Below are positions 34,071 through 46,241 of a DNA stretch of 64,000 nt, piece by piece. Made by a program: the position numbers and the translations under genes. Origin of the DNA: Capsicum annuum (taxonomy: Eukaryota > Streptophyta > Magnoliopsida > Solanales > Solanaceae). Under the pieces are notes generated by a model. That model saw nothing but the letters and a program-made list of their open reading frames with translations. It was not told the DNA's origin and did no database searches. Location: assembly GCF_002878395.1 (NCBI RefSeq), contig NC_061121.1, positions 11,769,464 to 11,833,463 on the forward strand, read 5' to 3'. Numbering within the stretch: position 1 is the stretch's first letter; each line of letters begins with the position of its first letter.

Positions 34071-34586
34071 TCCACAACACTCATCACTCAAATTTGAATT
34101 TGAACACACAATATAGCATGAAAAGGGAGAGATCGATTATAGAACGCTAAAGAGGAGCAGACAACACTAATTTAATTTAAGTACTAGAAATTTTAGGATA
34201 CTATTTTATTTCATTTCCAAAAGAAAGAAAATTACGAGAAAATATATAGTTTTTTTTTAATTTAAATCTTTAGTTCATTACTTTTAAATTTTTTCCAACT
34301 CTAAGTTGTTAATTTTTCTTAGCCGGGAGATAGTTAATTATGCTATTATTTTTATCTTGATTTTTTTAATTTATCATTATAGAGAAAAGAAAAAAAAAGA
34401 GATGTACCAACAAGATGGCCATCTTTGAAATACTCCTTATCCTTTCTTGCAATAAACTCACATGCACTTAATTAATTTACTCCACAAACTTTTACATCAT
34501 CAATCCTTCATCTCTTACACATTGCAGAGAACCACATGTCCCGTCTGTTTATTTATCCTTATGAGTAGCAAACCTTCATCATACAA
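34071..34586 (+). promoter_or_regulatory. 5' flank of SOT-2 (blocks a and b, core promoter)
   Basis: Block a (34071-34260) and block b (34405-34515) precede the TATA-like TTTATTTATCCTTATGAGTA at 34545-34564. The phrase CTTATGAGTA...ACCTTCATCAT recurs before the other SOT copies. Confidence 0.5.
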
Positions 34587-35022
34587 GACAACATCTCAAA
34601 CTCCCCCTCAAATATTTACAAGAGGATGACAAGGGTAAGAAATTGCTCTCAATCCTACCCAAAGAAAAAGGATGGATTGGATCATATAACTATAATAATT
34701 ACCAAGGTTTTTAGACACCACCAAAAATAATCCAAGATTTCATTGCATGTCAACAACCATTTCAAGTTTAAAATAGCAATATCATCCTTGTTACAACTCC
34801 TAATGCAGGAACTATTTGATTAAAATCACTTTCATTTGTTCTAGTGAATCGAAAGTAACATCCTATTTTTAACCAAAATCACCCTTTATTTATCAAAAAC
34901 CCTCATGATCTTGTTCCATTCTTGGAACTTAACCTCTACCATGATGGTAAAGTCGTTGATTTTTCATCATTCACTTCACCTAGACTCTTTTCAACTCATT
35001 TGCCCTTTGCTTCCTTGCCATT
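34587..35022 (+). pseudogene. Sulfotransferase pseudogene SOT-2 (N-terminal half, fused to flank repeat)
   Basis: Homology begins at ACAACATCTCAAACTCC without the ATG, because a segment carrying the end of the 5'UTR and the start codon (present at 39080-39106) is missing. The N-terminal domain is readable (KKLLSILPKEKGWIGSYNYN-like text, with a stop near 34710). The PAPS loop reads TTPNAGTI then stop, so the Lys and Trp of PKxGTTW are lost. The coding match ends at FSTHLPFASLP, where the sequence switches to block b (ATTTTAGACTAATCAACAAG). The catalytic His motif is present, but everything after it is gone. Confidence 0.85.
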
Positions 35023-35024
35023 TT

Positions 35025-35780
35025 AGACTAATCAACAAGATGGCATCTTTAAAAGATTCCCTCTTTATCTTCTCTTGCAACAAACTCACGGGCACTTAAT
35101 TCGCTCCACTCACATAGTTTAGGTTGCTAAACACTCTTTTACATCAAATCACTCACATAGTATAGATTGCTAAACACTCTTTTAAAATATCATTAGGTGC
35201 GTGCTGAATTTTTTAAAAGAATTGAGACAAGAATAATAGTATCTTTAGAGAGTCTCATCAACTTAGCTGACAACACTCATCACTCAAATTTTGATTTGCA
35301 AACACAGTATAGCATAAAAAGAGAGAGATCAATTATAGAGCGCTAAAGAGGAGCAGATAACACTACTTTAATTTAAGCACTACAAATTTTAGGATACTAT
35401 GAGAGATCGATTATAGAGTGCTAAAGAGGAGCAGATAACACTAATTTAATTTAAGCACTACAAATTTTAGGATACTATTTTATCTCATTTCCCAAAGAAA
35501 GAAAATTACGAGAAAAATATATATTTATTTTGAATTAAATCTTTAGTTTATTACTTTTAAATTTTTCCTAAGTTGTTAATTTTTCTTAGCCTGGAGATAG
35601 TTAATCACAATATTGTCTTTATCTTGATATTTTTAATTTACCAATAGAGAGAAAAAAAAAAAAAAAGAGATGTACCAACAAGATGGCCATCTTTGAAATG
35701 CGTACTCATCCTTTCCTGCAACAAAGTCACATGCACTTAATTCACTCCACCCACTTTTACCCTATCTACTCTACATCTTT
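35025..35780. repeat. Repeated SOT flank blocks b-a-a-b
   Basis: Block b at 35028-35140, block a at 35255-35400, a tandem duplicate of about 78 bp at 35401-35480 (sharing GCTAAAGAGGAGCAGATAAC), and block b again at 35673-35765. These flank blocks are iterated with no SOT coding sequence between them. Confidence 0.75.
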
Positions 35781-38700
35781 TAATTTAACGGAGGTTGGTA
35801 TATGTCCGTGCTCAGCACGGCCGGATAGTGAGAAAGTTGAAAATAATGAAGATAATTAGGTAGATTTATAATGATATTGTTGTTGTTAAAAGGGAAAAAA
35901 AAATGAGAAGTTGTCTCGTCTAAAATTTTCATTAAAGTGCCATAATTAATTTCGTAAATTAACCAAATATGTTATATCAAATAATTTTGAAAGTCAATCA
36001 AATATTTTATATTTTTTAAAAAATTTAAATTGTTAATTATTGTGATTTATAATTTTTTTTTTTTACATATTTTTTTCAAAGTATATAACAAATTAAATCT
36101 TTTTTAGATATTTTAAACTGTTAACTATTGTAATTTATATACTTTTTATGTAATCTTCAAATAATACATGCTACACTTCTTGTCCAAACTTTTGAGTCAT
36201 TAATAGTTTATTATATTCTTAACTATTTCAATTTAAGTTGCACCGATATAATTTTGAGATTCAACTAAATATTTTATATTTTTTAAAAATTTTAAGTTGA
36301 TAATTATTGTGACCTATAGTATTTTTTATGGATTTTTTTTTTTGAATATATAACAGATTAATTTTTTTAGATATTTTAAGAAATTAACTATTGTAATTTA
36401 TAATATTTTTTATGTAATTTTTAAATAATATATGTTACTTTTTTTGTTCAAACTTTTGTGGCATTAAAAGTCAATTATATTTTAAAAATAATTTAATTTT
36501 ATAATTTAGTGTGATTTGTAATACTTTTTATTCTATTTCAATTTAAATGACACTGATATAATTTCAACACTTAGACAAATACTTTATATCTTTTAATTTT
36601 TATAAGTTGTTAATTATTGTGATTTACAGGATTTTTCGTATCTTTTTGAAATATATAACAAATTAAAAAAAAATAACACAAATAAATTAAAATGGATGAA
36701 AAAAATGAAGGCAAGGGAAAAGACCAATGAAGTTGTGCCAAAGCAGACAGATTGACCTTTAATTTTTTTTTAGTTGTTAACAATTGTGATTTATAGTACT
36801 TTTTCGTATTTTTTTGAAATATATAAAATATTAAATATTTTTTTTAGATATTTTAAGTTGTTATTATAATTTATAGTACTTTTTATATAATTTTCAAATA
36901 AAATATATTACTCTTCTTGTTTAAAATTTTGTGGCATTGATAGTCAATTATACTTTTTAAATAATTAAATTTTTTAATTATTATGATTTATAATACTTTT
37001 CCTTCAATTCCAATTTAAGTGTCACAAAGCTTAGATGATCGTAATAATTAATTAGGGATAATATCGTAAAATCATGATTGAAGCAGTAAAATAGACATGT
37101 CTTAAATGACTTATATATAATAACTAATTAAAAGTAATATAACAAAATTACAAAAATACTTGTGAAAAAAAATTAAGTGGGCCTCATATAAGATGTCAAG
37201 TTAATTTAGCATTAAATATTATTAATTTTTTAATATTTATATGAAATTAAAAAAATTAATATACTTAGATGACTTATAATGATTAATTAGAGGTGATTAA
37301 TAAAATTACGGTTGAAGCAGTTGACGCAGACATGTCATAAATGTCTATTTTACTTTTTTTATTAAATATTATTAATTTTTCAATACATAAATGACATATA
37401 ATAATTAGTTAGGGTGATATAGAAAAATCATGGAGTAAACAGTTGAATGGTCGGCAAGGAGGATAACAGGAAGCTGCTGAAACTGTGGCTTATAACTAAT
37501 TAAAAGTGATATAATAATATTACTATAAAAAAATACTTGTGAAAAAAATTAAGTGAGCCTCATGTAAAACTCCAAGTTAGATTAACATTAAATATTATTA
37601 ATTTTTTAATATTTAGATGACTTTATAATACTTAGATAACTTATAATAATTAATTAAGGGCGATATAGTAAAATTACTGTTAAAGCAGCTGAAGTAGATA
37701 TGTCATAACTGTCTATTTTACTTTTTTATTTAATATTATTAATTTTTAATACATAAATGACATATAAAAATTAATTAAGGAAAGTAAGCAGCTGAATGAT
37801 CCACAGGGGGAAAACTTCTGAAACTGTGGTTTATTAACTAGGAGAATTTTGCAATTAAATGTATGGACAATGACATGGCCATCTAGGCCTAAAATTTATG
37901 AAAAATAAAAATGTAATGCATGTCCCATCTCTGATATATACTAGATATTGAAGGTTAGCTTCGGCCCAATATATATTATTTTTTAATTTATATTTAATGT
38001 GACATAAATAAAATTTAGATAATTTATTATATTTTTAATACTTTTTAGATATTTTAAGTTGTTAACCATTGTAATTTATAATAATTTTTTGACATTGTAA
38101 TTTACTATTTTAAGTTGCTAGCCATTGTAATTTATAACTCTCCTTGTCCAAACTTTCGTAGCACTAATAGTTAATTATATTTTAAAAATAATTTAAATTT
38201 TTAATTATTGTAATTTATAATATTTTTTCTTATATTTCAATTTAAGTAACACTGATATAATTTCGAGATTCAATCAAATATCACGATTGAAGTTGCGAAG
38301 CAGACATGTCTTAAATGACTCATAATAACTTATTAGAAGTGATACAACAAAATTACTATAAAAAGATAGTTGTGAAAAAAATTTAAGTAGACCTCGTATA
38401 AGATATCAAGTTAATTTAAAACATCAATAGTTAATTTATCTTTTTTTTTTAATTGTTTTACCTTTTTTATTAAATATTGTTAACTTTTTTAATACTTCGA
38501 TGACTCACAATAATTAATTAGGAATGAAATAGTAAATTATGGTTGAAACAGCTGAAGCAGACGTCATAAATGTCCATTTTACTTTTTTATTAAATATTGT
38601 TAATTTTTTAATATGTAAATGACTTACAATAATTAATTAGGGAATAACTCATTAGAAGTGATATAACAAAATTAATATAAAACATAGTTGTGAATTTTTT

Positions 38701-39000
38701 TAAGTAGACCCCATATAAGATGTCAAGTTAATTTAAATCATCAATAGTTAATTTATCATTTTTTATTTCTTTTATCTTTTTTATTAAATATTATTAATTT
38801 TTGCAATACTTAAATAACTTATAATAATTAATTAGGGATGAAATAGTAAAATTATGGTTAAAGCAACTGAAACAGACATGTAATAAATGTCTATTTTATA
38901 TTTTCTAATTAAATATTATTAACTTTTTAATACGTAAATAAAATATATTAATTAATTAAAAATAATATAGTAAAATCACGATTAAAAAAGACACGACGAC
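35781..39000. repeat. AT-rich field of iterated modules, no gene
   Basis: About 3.2 kb built from two kinds of repeating module. One carries TTGTTAATTATTGTGATTTA and TTTGTGGCATTAATAGTCAA-like phrases (35930-36970, again 38030-38280). The other carries GAAGCAGACATGTCATAAAT, TCTATTTTACTTTTTTATTA and TAATTAATTAGGG (37020-37790, 38280-38990). A 15-bp palindrome CCGTGCTCAGCACGG lies at 35808-35822. No open frame or known protein was found. Confidence 0.65.
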
Positions 39001-39029
39001 GTTCACCTCCTTCCTTCACACTTCTATAT

Positions 39030-39103
39030 GTTAGCATATATATATATCCTTATGAGTAAACCTTCATCATACAAACTAGAAGAAAATTTTTTATCCTCAA
39101 AAT
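39030..39103 (+). promoter_or_regulatory. Core promoter and 5'UTR of SOT-3
   Basis: A TATA-like CATATATATATATCC tract at about 39034-39048 is followed by TTATGAGTAAACCTTCATCA, the leader also seen before SOT-2, SOT-5 and (similar) SOT-4. The ancestral ATG is at 39104. Confidence 0.55.
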
Positions 39104-40149
39104 CATGACAACATCTCAAACTCCTCTCAAATATTTACAAGAGGATGACTTAAGTGAAGAGTGTAAAAAATTGGTCTCTAATCTATCCAGATGACTTAAG
39201 TGAAGAGTGTAAAAAATTGGTCTCTAATCTATCCAAAGAAAAAGGATGGATTGCATCATATTACTACAATTATCAAGGTTTTTGGCTAGCACCAAGAGCA
39301 ATCCAAGGTGTGATTGCATGTCAACAACAATTTCAAGCTCAAGATAGTGATATCATCCTTGTTACAACTCCTAAGGCAAGAACTACTTGGTTAAAATCAC
39401 TTTTATTTGTTCTGGTAAATCGAAAAAAGCATCCTATTTTTAACCAAAATCACCCTTTATTTGTCAAAACCCCTCATGATCTTGTTCCATTCTTGGAACG
39501 TGACCTCTATCGTAATGGTCAAGTCTCTGATTTTTCATCATTCACTTCACCTAGACTCTTTTCAACTCATTTGCCCTATGCTTCGTTGCCAAAATCTGTC
39601 CAAGATTCAAGAACCAAACTTGTTTACTTATGTAGGAATCCTAGAGACACTTTTATTTCTATGTGGCATTTTGCAAACACTGTAAAACATAATCACACAG
39701 ATACCAATTCCATTGAAGAAGTGTTTGATCTTTTTTGCAAGGGTGTGACCGTTTATGGTCCCTTTTGGAATCACGTGTTCGATTCTTGGAAACAAAGCAT
39801 AGAAAAACCTAACAAAGTACTTTTCTTGATGTATGAAGAAATTAAAGCGCAACCCAAAATTCAGCTTAAACGCTTGTCTGAATTCTTAGAATGTCCATTT
39901 TCAGTAGAGGAAGAAAATAGTGGAGTGATGGATGAAATATTAAGAATGTGTAGCTTTGAGAATTTGACCAATTTGGAGGTAAATACAAATGGAAAATCGT
40001 CATTATCTGGAACGGAAAATAAAATTTTCTTTCGTAAAGGAGAAGTTGGAGATTGGAAGAATTATTTTACTACAGAGATGATCGAGAAACTCAACCATGT
40101 TATCGAACAAAAGCTTCAAGGATCCGGATTAAGGTTTTTGTACATTTGA
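39104..40149 (+). pseudogene. Cytosolic sulfotransferase SOT-3, near full length but probably disabled
   Basis: Family role: transfer of sulfate from PAPS to a small acceptor (flavonoid, steroid, hormone or similar) in the cytosol. The acceptor cannot be told here. The ancestral ATG at 39104 (MTTSQTPLKYLQEDD) enters a perfect 46-bp tandem duplication (39144-39189 and 39190-39235). 46 is not a multiple of 3, so the frame hits TGA in the second copy. The long open frame from 39154 begins with GTG, with no early in-frame ATG. The rest is well kept: catalytic His in STHLPYASLP, 3'-phosphate motif YLCRNPRDTFISMWHF, and C-terminal FRKGEVGDWKNYFT, ending LRFLYI. The PAPS loop is PKARTTW at 39367-39387, with Arg for the invariant Gly. 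Intronless, as are many plant SOTs. The two lesions together argue for a pseudogene. Confidence 0.8.
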
Positions 40150-40800
40150 TTAGACATTATTAGTATATATGCCAAGTGAATGCAATTATTTATTTTGAAA
40201 GTCGATGTTGAAGTAGCTGTATTTGAGATTAATGCAAAGATTAGAACAAAATAGTAGTATTGATTTACTTTTTCGTATTTTTCTTTCCTTTTGTATTGTA
40301 TAATCGGACTGAACATTATTTCTTTATTTTTGTGTGTGCACTTACGCATTTATTTGTTTGTTTGTATGAAAATTTATTCATTTATAGTTTCAATTAAGTT
40401 GATACGGGTCACTGAAGCGATTCTATTAATCTCTTATTGTCCCAGATGTGCTATTATTTTGTTAAAAAATGTTTTGTTTTCCCGACTTATAATTAATTGT
40501 AAGCAAAGCAAGAGAACTAAACAAGTGGCTACAGAGAGAGAGATCTTGATTACGCATATCAAGAAAAAAAACTTAAATGAGATAAAACTTTGATCACTCC
40601 AGAGTCCAAAGTCTCGAGAATGTTCAAACTATCTGAGTCCTAAATTACCATTCAAACCTATAAAACCTTTCAAACTTTGGTTCCTACTCTATTTACCTTG
40701 TAAGGCCTTGCATTGGGTTTTATTTCCATTTATTATTAATTAATTTTATTATATCATATATTAAATTATATCATTATTTTAAATAGGTCATCTGGTGATA
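40150..40800. other. SOT-3 3' flank and AT-rich DNA
   Basis: 40150-40240 matches the 3' flanks of SOT-1 (28280-28375) and, inverted, of SOT-4 (48060-48165). No polyadenylation site can be fixed. Nothing else is recognised. Confidence 0.5.
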
Positions 40801-40987
40801 AGTGGCGGAACTAGAATTTTCATTGAGGTGGATCAAAAATAAATATATAAACTAATCGAAAGAGATTCAACATCTACTATATATGCATAAAAAATATTTT
40901 TAATCATATAAAAATAATCTAAAAAGATTATAATTTTTCGTCGAAGAAAATTCGGATAAATTACTGAAGCAAAAATAGCTCCGCCAC
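40801..40987. mobile_element. MITE with TIR AGTGGCGGA...CTCCGCCACT
   Basis: The left end AGTGGCGGAACTAGAATTTT pairs with the right end AAAATAGCTCCGCCACT. Flanks CTGGTGATA and (after one base) CTGGTGGTA are a 9-bp near-TSD with one mismatch, suggesting a Mutator- or hAT-type parent. It is 187 bp and non-coding. Confidence 0.7.
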
Positions 40988-42000
40988 TGCTGGTGGTAAT
41001 ATTTGGGGAAATTCTAGATAAAGTTGGCCTATTTAATGACTTATACTATAATGGTAGGGGTATTAATTGTGACGTGAAGTTTCAAAATTGGCTGGTTATA
41101 TAAGTTGAACTAATGCTGTATTTTAGCCGAAAGTAATTGCGTTAAAGCTGTTTAAATATTGGGATTAGTTGTATTGAGATTAATTATTCTGTTATTATTT
41201 TTTAGTGCTTGTTTAGTTTGTGGTATTAAAAATAATATGCATTACATTGTTTTATAAGAATAGATAGTTTGTTTACAAAAACACACTTCACCTTTTTTAA
41301 TTTAGCTTAATTATTTTTCTTCATATTAAACCATACAAAAGAAATTAAAAAGTTATTATTATTTTTTTTAATTTTATTAGTTTCTTTTTCCTAAAAATAC
41401 ATGTTAAGAAATTTGTGTTGATATTTCTTAGATGTGTATGAAACTTTAATATTTCATGTTAAATTGCTTATTTTGTCCTAAATTTTATAAAATGTTGATA
41501 ATCTCATTTTTTGTTTTAAAAAAATCATTATTAAATTTTTTTAAAAAGAATTACTCTAATTTTTTATTATTTAGTATCATTAATATTTGGAGAGTCAAAT
41601 GGTATTTTTTTAAAAAAAATAAATTTTTAAATTAATTTTAGCTAAATGTAAAAAATATTTTTTTTATTTAATAATTAAGCATGTATCAAGTTAAAAAGGG
41701 AATGTCAAGATACTTTAACTACTTTTCTATGATAAATTTGTTAGAAAAAATGAAAATTTGAAATAAGATTAATAAACATGTCTACAAAATAGAAAGACAA
41801 TAAACCTTTTGATCAATTTTAAATTTGATTATATAAATAATATTTATGGTGTCACTATTATTTTTCATGACTCATTACTTTTGTAGCATTTAATAAGCTC
41901 ATATAATTATTCAAATTTATCAAAATGGGTAAAAATTTCTAGAGTAATTAAAATTTTAATTAGGGATAAAATTGACCAAAAAATTTGATGTGAGGACTAT
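40988..42000. other. AT-rich intergenic DNA
   Basis: No ORF, RNA gene or clear repeat recognised. Poly-T and poly-A runs are frequent. Confidence 0.6.
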
Positions 42001-42061
42001 CAAAATCCCATGTTCTCTCTTATATATAGTAATAAAGTCAAGGGATAGAATCGAACTTGAA

Positions 42062-43616
42062 TCTGTTTTGATACCACTGTAACAACATCTATACTACTAA
42101 AGCAATAACATGACATACTATCTCTATATACTTCATAATCTCCATAATCTGCATACGACTGACCACACCCACCACCTTGCTGGACACCTGAACGTTCACC
42201 TGCCCTGCCTGCCTGAGTACCACCTCGAGCACCTTGGTATCCACCTCTACGACCTCGCACAACACCCCTACCTGAAGGAGGGACTGACCTAATGGGAGTA
42301 ACTTCCTAGGAGCACAAGTAAAACAAGACTCACGAGAAGAACCAGAATTGACAAATACGGCTGATCCGACATAGCTACCACGCCTAGCATGGCCCACAGA
42401 TGAACCTCTCAAAGACTGATCACTGCCCTTACTAGGGCGACCACTAGCAATGAACTGATTCCCATCAGCGGTCTGAAGAGCTGCCTGAACTGGTCGACTA
42501 GTCTGACTCTGAGGCTGAAAAGATGGATACGGAGGATGTCCAGTATAAGAAATACCACTCCTAAATCGGGAACTACCATGGCTCCCACCAAATCTGTCCT
42601 GGAATCTAAGCCTCTTATCACGACCTTCACGACTCTCTCTGTGCATCTCCTCCATCACTCTAGCATAATCAGAAACCTCAGCAAAAGTCCTACCCATAAC
42701 AACTAGACTTTGAGTAGCCATCCGAATAGGGAGTCTCAACCCTCTGACAAAGCATCGAACCCTTTCATACTCAGTATCCAAAATAGAAGTCGCATATCTG
42801 GCCAACTCATAAAAATGAGCCTCATACTCGGCAACTGTCATGGAGCCCTGCTCCAGTCTGGAGAATTGATCCCTCAGTCAATCTCTAAGACTACGCGGCA
42901 TACACTTCTCCAAGAACATCTCGAAGAATTGATTCGATGACAAAGGAGAAGATCCAACTGGTCTAGAATCCGTGAAACCCTTTCACCAATGATAAGCAGA
43001 CAAATCCAGCTGAAATTTAGTATAATCCACACCACGAGTCTCAACAAGTCCTAAAACACGAAGCATATCCTCACAAGTAGTAAAAAAACTCAAATGCATC
43101 ATCCCGAAGAGCACCAGAAATTCTAGGCGAAGTCAACCTGAAAAATCTACCAAATATCTTCTGCTCATCGGCAGACATAGCAGGCTGGGTCACAACTGGC
43201 GGCACGGCTACCGACTGAACAACTACCGGTATATAAGGAATCTCAACGCTGGGAGCTGCTGCTGCAGGCTGTGCGCTGATCCCAAAAGTCTGTGCACTAT
43301 CAAACGGTACACCACCAACCATACTCTATCTGAATTAGGGCATCTCTGAGCTATGAAGAAAGAATAAAACCTAGTAGGGCCTGGGCTGGTCCCTGTCTCA
43401 CCGCTGGTGATGGCGAAAGAATCTCTGGCTCAGGTGCGGGGATAGGTCCTGGGGAAGGCGGCCTATCCTGGCCCCTAGCTGGAGACGTATCACAAGGTTG
43501 TTCTCGACCTCTAGGTCATCTACGAATAGAAGTAGGATTCCTGAGCCCGCTCTCGGGACTCGCACCTTGCATACAGGTAACACGTCTCCTCGACTTCTGC
43601 AAAAGAGTAAAGTCAA
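42062..43616 (-). pseudogene. gypsy gag fragment
   Basis: Read leftward, 43322-43071 gives an Ala/Pro/Val-rich N-terminus (VGGVPFDSAQTFGISAQPAA) leading to SADEQKIFGRFFRLTSPRIS. The main ORF 42841-42089 (250 codons) holds the retrotransposon gag core MTVAEYEAHFYELARYATSI and FVRGLRLPIRMATQSLVVMG, then a Gly/Arg/Ser/Gln-rich tail. The two are separated by frame breaks near 42880-43070. No protease or pol follows. At 42062-42080 the minus strand reads GTGGTATCAAAACAG, PBS-like, suggesting a rearranged junction. A different copy from the element at 1-8338. Confidence 0.75.
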
Positions 43617-43849
43617 GAAAATATACTACAAACCTACTCAGACTTTTAGCATGATATCAATGAAAAAAATGATATCAATGAAAAAATGAAGGACTCCTAA
43701 AAATATCACATATCCTTCCGAAGATAGGAAACAGATGTTAATGTTCCAATCTTCAAGAATCTATTTGACACTTGCTCTTGTATCAATAATATCGGTGAAA
43801 CCTGAGCGCACTGAGACCAGTTTGTCACGACCCCATTTGAAGTATGATG

Positions 43850-44662
43850 GCACCTGCCACTTCCCTCCACCGTGTTGGGGATGGATGGATGAAGTGGAAT
43901 CTCACATCGGGGGTATTGTGTGATAAGAATGTGCCGCCCAAACTTAAAGAAAAATTTTACAGGGTGGTAGTCCGTCCGTCCATGTTGTATGGAGTGGAGT
44001 CTTGGCCAGTCAAGAACTCCCACATTCAAAAATTGAAGGTGGTGAAAATGCGGATGTTGCATTGAATGTGTGGCCTTACTAGGGGTGATAGAGTTCAGAA
44101 TGAGACTATCCGGGAGAAGGTTGGAGTGACTTCAGTGGAGGACAAGATGCGGGAAGTCCGATTGAGATGGTTCAGACACGTGATAAGGAGGGGCACGGAT
44201 GCCCCTGTTCGTAGGTGTGAGAGGCTAGCTTTGGATGATTTCAGGCTGGGTAGGCCGAAGAAATACTGGAGAGAGGTGATTAGGCGGGACATGGAGAAAT
44301 TAAAGCTTACTGAGGACATGACCCTAGATAGGAAGGTCTGGAGGGTGCGAATTAGGATAGAAGGCTAGTGCCAGTTTGGATCGTTAGTGTAGGGTATTAC
44401 TTGGTGGGTGTATTATTTTTGTTATGCCATCTTGTTTCATGCTTTATTACTAATTTGCTTACTATTCCTTGTGGGTGTCGTATTTATGTTATGTCATCTT
44501 GTTCCATTCTTTATTACAGATTTGTTTATTATTCCTTGTCTTGAGCCGGGGGTCTTTCGGAAACAACCTTTCTACTTCTCTTGAGGTAGTGGTATGGACT
44601 GCGTACATCTTACCCTCCACACACCCCACTATGTGGGAATACACTGAATTTGTTGTTTATAT
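43850..44662 (+). mobile_element. 5'-truncated RTE-type LINE
   Basis: The coding remnant 43862-44368 reads [40 protein letters not shown] and, after a single TGA at 44063, [40 protein letters not shown] and [20 protein letters not shown], ending RIRIEG. This is the conserved C-terminus after the RT of plant RTE elements. The 3' tail (44528-44662) shares CTTGAGCCGGGGGTCTTTCG with 27656-27796. 5' truncation at about 43850 is normal for LINEs. Confidence 0.8.
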
Positions 44663-45205
44663 ATATATAAGTGTGATAATCAAGGACTTGAAGGGTAATT
44701 ATGTCCTTTCATGACTTTATCCCAAGAATAAATGAGGGTAGGATTGTTATACCACCAAATATATGGAATAACTTATTCCAGTTCGGTACTATTTATTAAT
44801 ATCAGAATAAATTATTCCGAATTAACCAACCAAATAAAGTATCAAAATATTTATTTTAAAATTATTATTTTATTTCGAAACTATTTATATTAGTATCTCA
44901 CACCAAACGAACCCAAGTATTTTACTGATTCTAACATATACCAACAACGTACAAACTTGGCGTTATTCTTTCATTTTTTTTTTCTTTCCTGTATGTTATC
45001 AAGTGATGTAACATGTGTTGCCTTGCATGGTCTCCAAATAATGTCACTGACACAATGTATCTTCATTGCATGTTAGCCACATTTTTCATTGCATGTTGCA
45101 TACGTGCCGTCATTGTCACACGACACTGTCCAATAGTTAACTAAGTTTTTTCATTTTTTTCTTGAAAATTATTTTACTTTAACGAAAAAAATAAAAATAA
45201 TAATG
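44663..45205. repeat. MITE-like sequence plus duplicated block c
   Basis: 44740-44920 has the look of a MITE (GGAATAACTTATTCC, AGAATAAATTATTCC, ACCAACCAAATAAAG). 44940-45180 (block c: GATGTAACATGTGTTGC, CATTGCATGTTAGCCACA) is homologous to 50440-50700 beside SOT-4. Confidence 0.45.
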
Positions 45206-45412
45206 TTTGGCCATTAAATTATAAATATAATTTGAAATTGTATTTGAAAAAGTGAAAACAAGAAAAACTTGTTTTCACTTTTTCACTCCTACTTCTCTCA
45301 CAAAATTTTAAAAATAACTTGAATTTATATTCATGGTCAAACACAACTCTAACTCCAACTCTATTTTCAACCCCGAAAAATTATATTTTCATGACCAAAC
45401 GGGGCCTAACTC
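45206..45412. mobile_element. MITE with strong internal hairpin
   Basis: Ends GTTTGGCCATTAAATTAT and CATGACCAAACGGGGCC are roughly inverted. The centre GAAAAAGTGAAAACAAG-aaaaa-CTTGTTTTCACTTTTTC (45249-45288) is a perfect 17-bp stem. hAT-type MITEs of plants look like this. Non-coding. Confidence 0.55.
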
Positions 45413-45659
45413 TTTTGAAATACCCTTTTTTTTTTTTTAAAAAAAAAAAAAAGGGACTTTTGTTAATCTATTTTTTTTAATAACAGTTTAATTCTAATTT
45501 TTCATATGTCATATTTAAGATTATTAGATTAAATAATATTATAATATATTTAATAAAATTTTAAATATATTAATTCAAAATTAAGGAATTTAACTTTTTT
45601 ATTTTCATAAATACCGTGCCAAGTCAAAATAATAGGGAGGAACTAATAGTTTGCCGACA

Positions 45660-45890
45660 AAATTTGCCCTGCAGCAATGAACTAAAGATTTAAATTAAAA
45701 TAAGTGTATATTTTTCTCTTAATTTCTTTCTTTTGGAAATGAAACAAAAAATAGTATCCTAAAATGTTTAGTACTTAAATTAAATTAGGGTTGTGTGCTC
45801 CCCTCTAGTTCTCTAATTGACCTCTCATTTTTCATTCTATATTGTGTGTGCAAATCCAAATTTGAGCGATGGGTGTTGTGAGCTAAGTTG
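45660..45890 (-). repeat. Inverted copy of SOT flank block a
   Basis: On the minus strand this matches block a of 34071-34260 and 35255-35525 (CTCATCACTCAAATTTG-like start through TAGGATACTATTTTTTG). It is preceded (45660-45680) by TTTGCCCTGCAGCAA, also found at 50908. Confidence 0.7.
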
Positions 45891-45975
45891 ATGAGATTAT
45901 TCAAAAATATCATTATATTTGTGTTGATTTTTAAAAAATATTATTCTTAAAAATTCGACATATATTTAATAGTAA

Positions 45976-46241
45976 TACTCCCTCCGTTTCACAATAAGTG
46001 AATTGTTGGAGCAATTTTAATGTTTCAAAATAAGTGAATGGTTCACAATTTAAGGTAAATGTTGGAAATTTTTTCCAAATTTATCCTCCATTAAATGTGT
46101 ATTAGGAGTGATGTATCATGTATCTTTACTTTTTGAATAAGGTAAAAATGAAAAAATATGATAAATTTATGTCTTTATTTTTTTTTTCTTAACATGTGTA
46201 TCAAAATTTAACAATTAATTTATTGTAGAACGGAAGGAGTA
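45976..46241. mobile_element. Stowaway-like MITE
   Basis: TIRs CTCCCTCCGTTTCACAATAA and TTATTGTAGAACGGAAGGAG are flanked by TA on both sides. The element is 262 bp (45978-46239) and non-coding. It interrupts the inverted SOT flank between blocks a and b. Confidence 0.8.

Noticed and set aside
35805..37950. Helitron suggested by CCGTGCTCAGCACGG and a CTAG near 37946
   Set aside because: No convincing TC start, no 3' hairpin at the proper distance from CTAG, and no Rep/helicase coding sequence.
39154..40149. Reading the frame from 39154 as a complete 331-aa protein
   Set aside because: The first codon is GTG, not ATG, a TAA lies directly upstream, and the true family start at 39104 is in another frame because of the 46-bp duplication.
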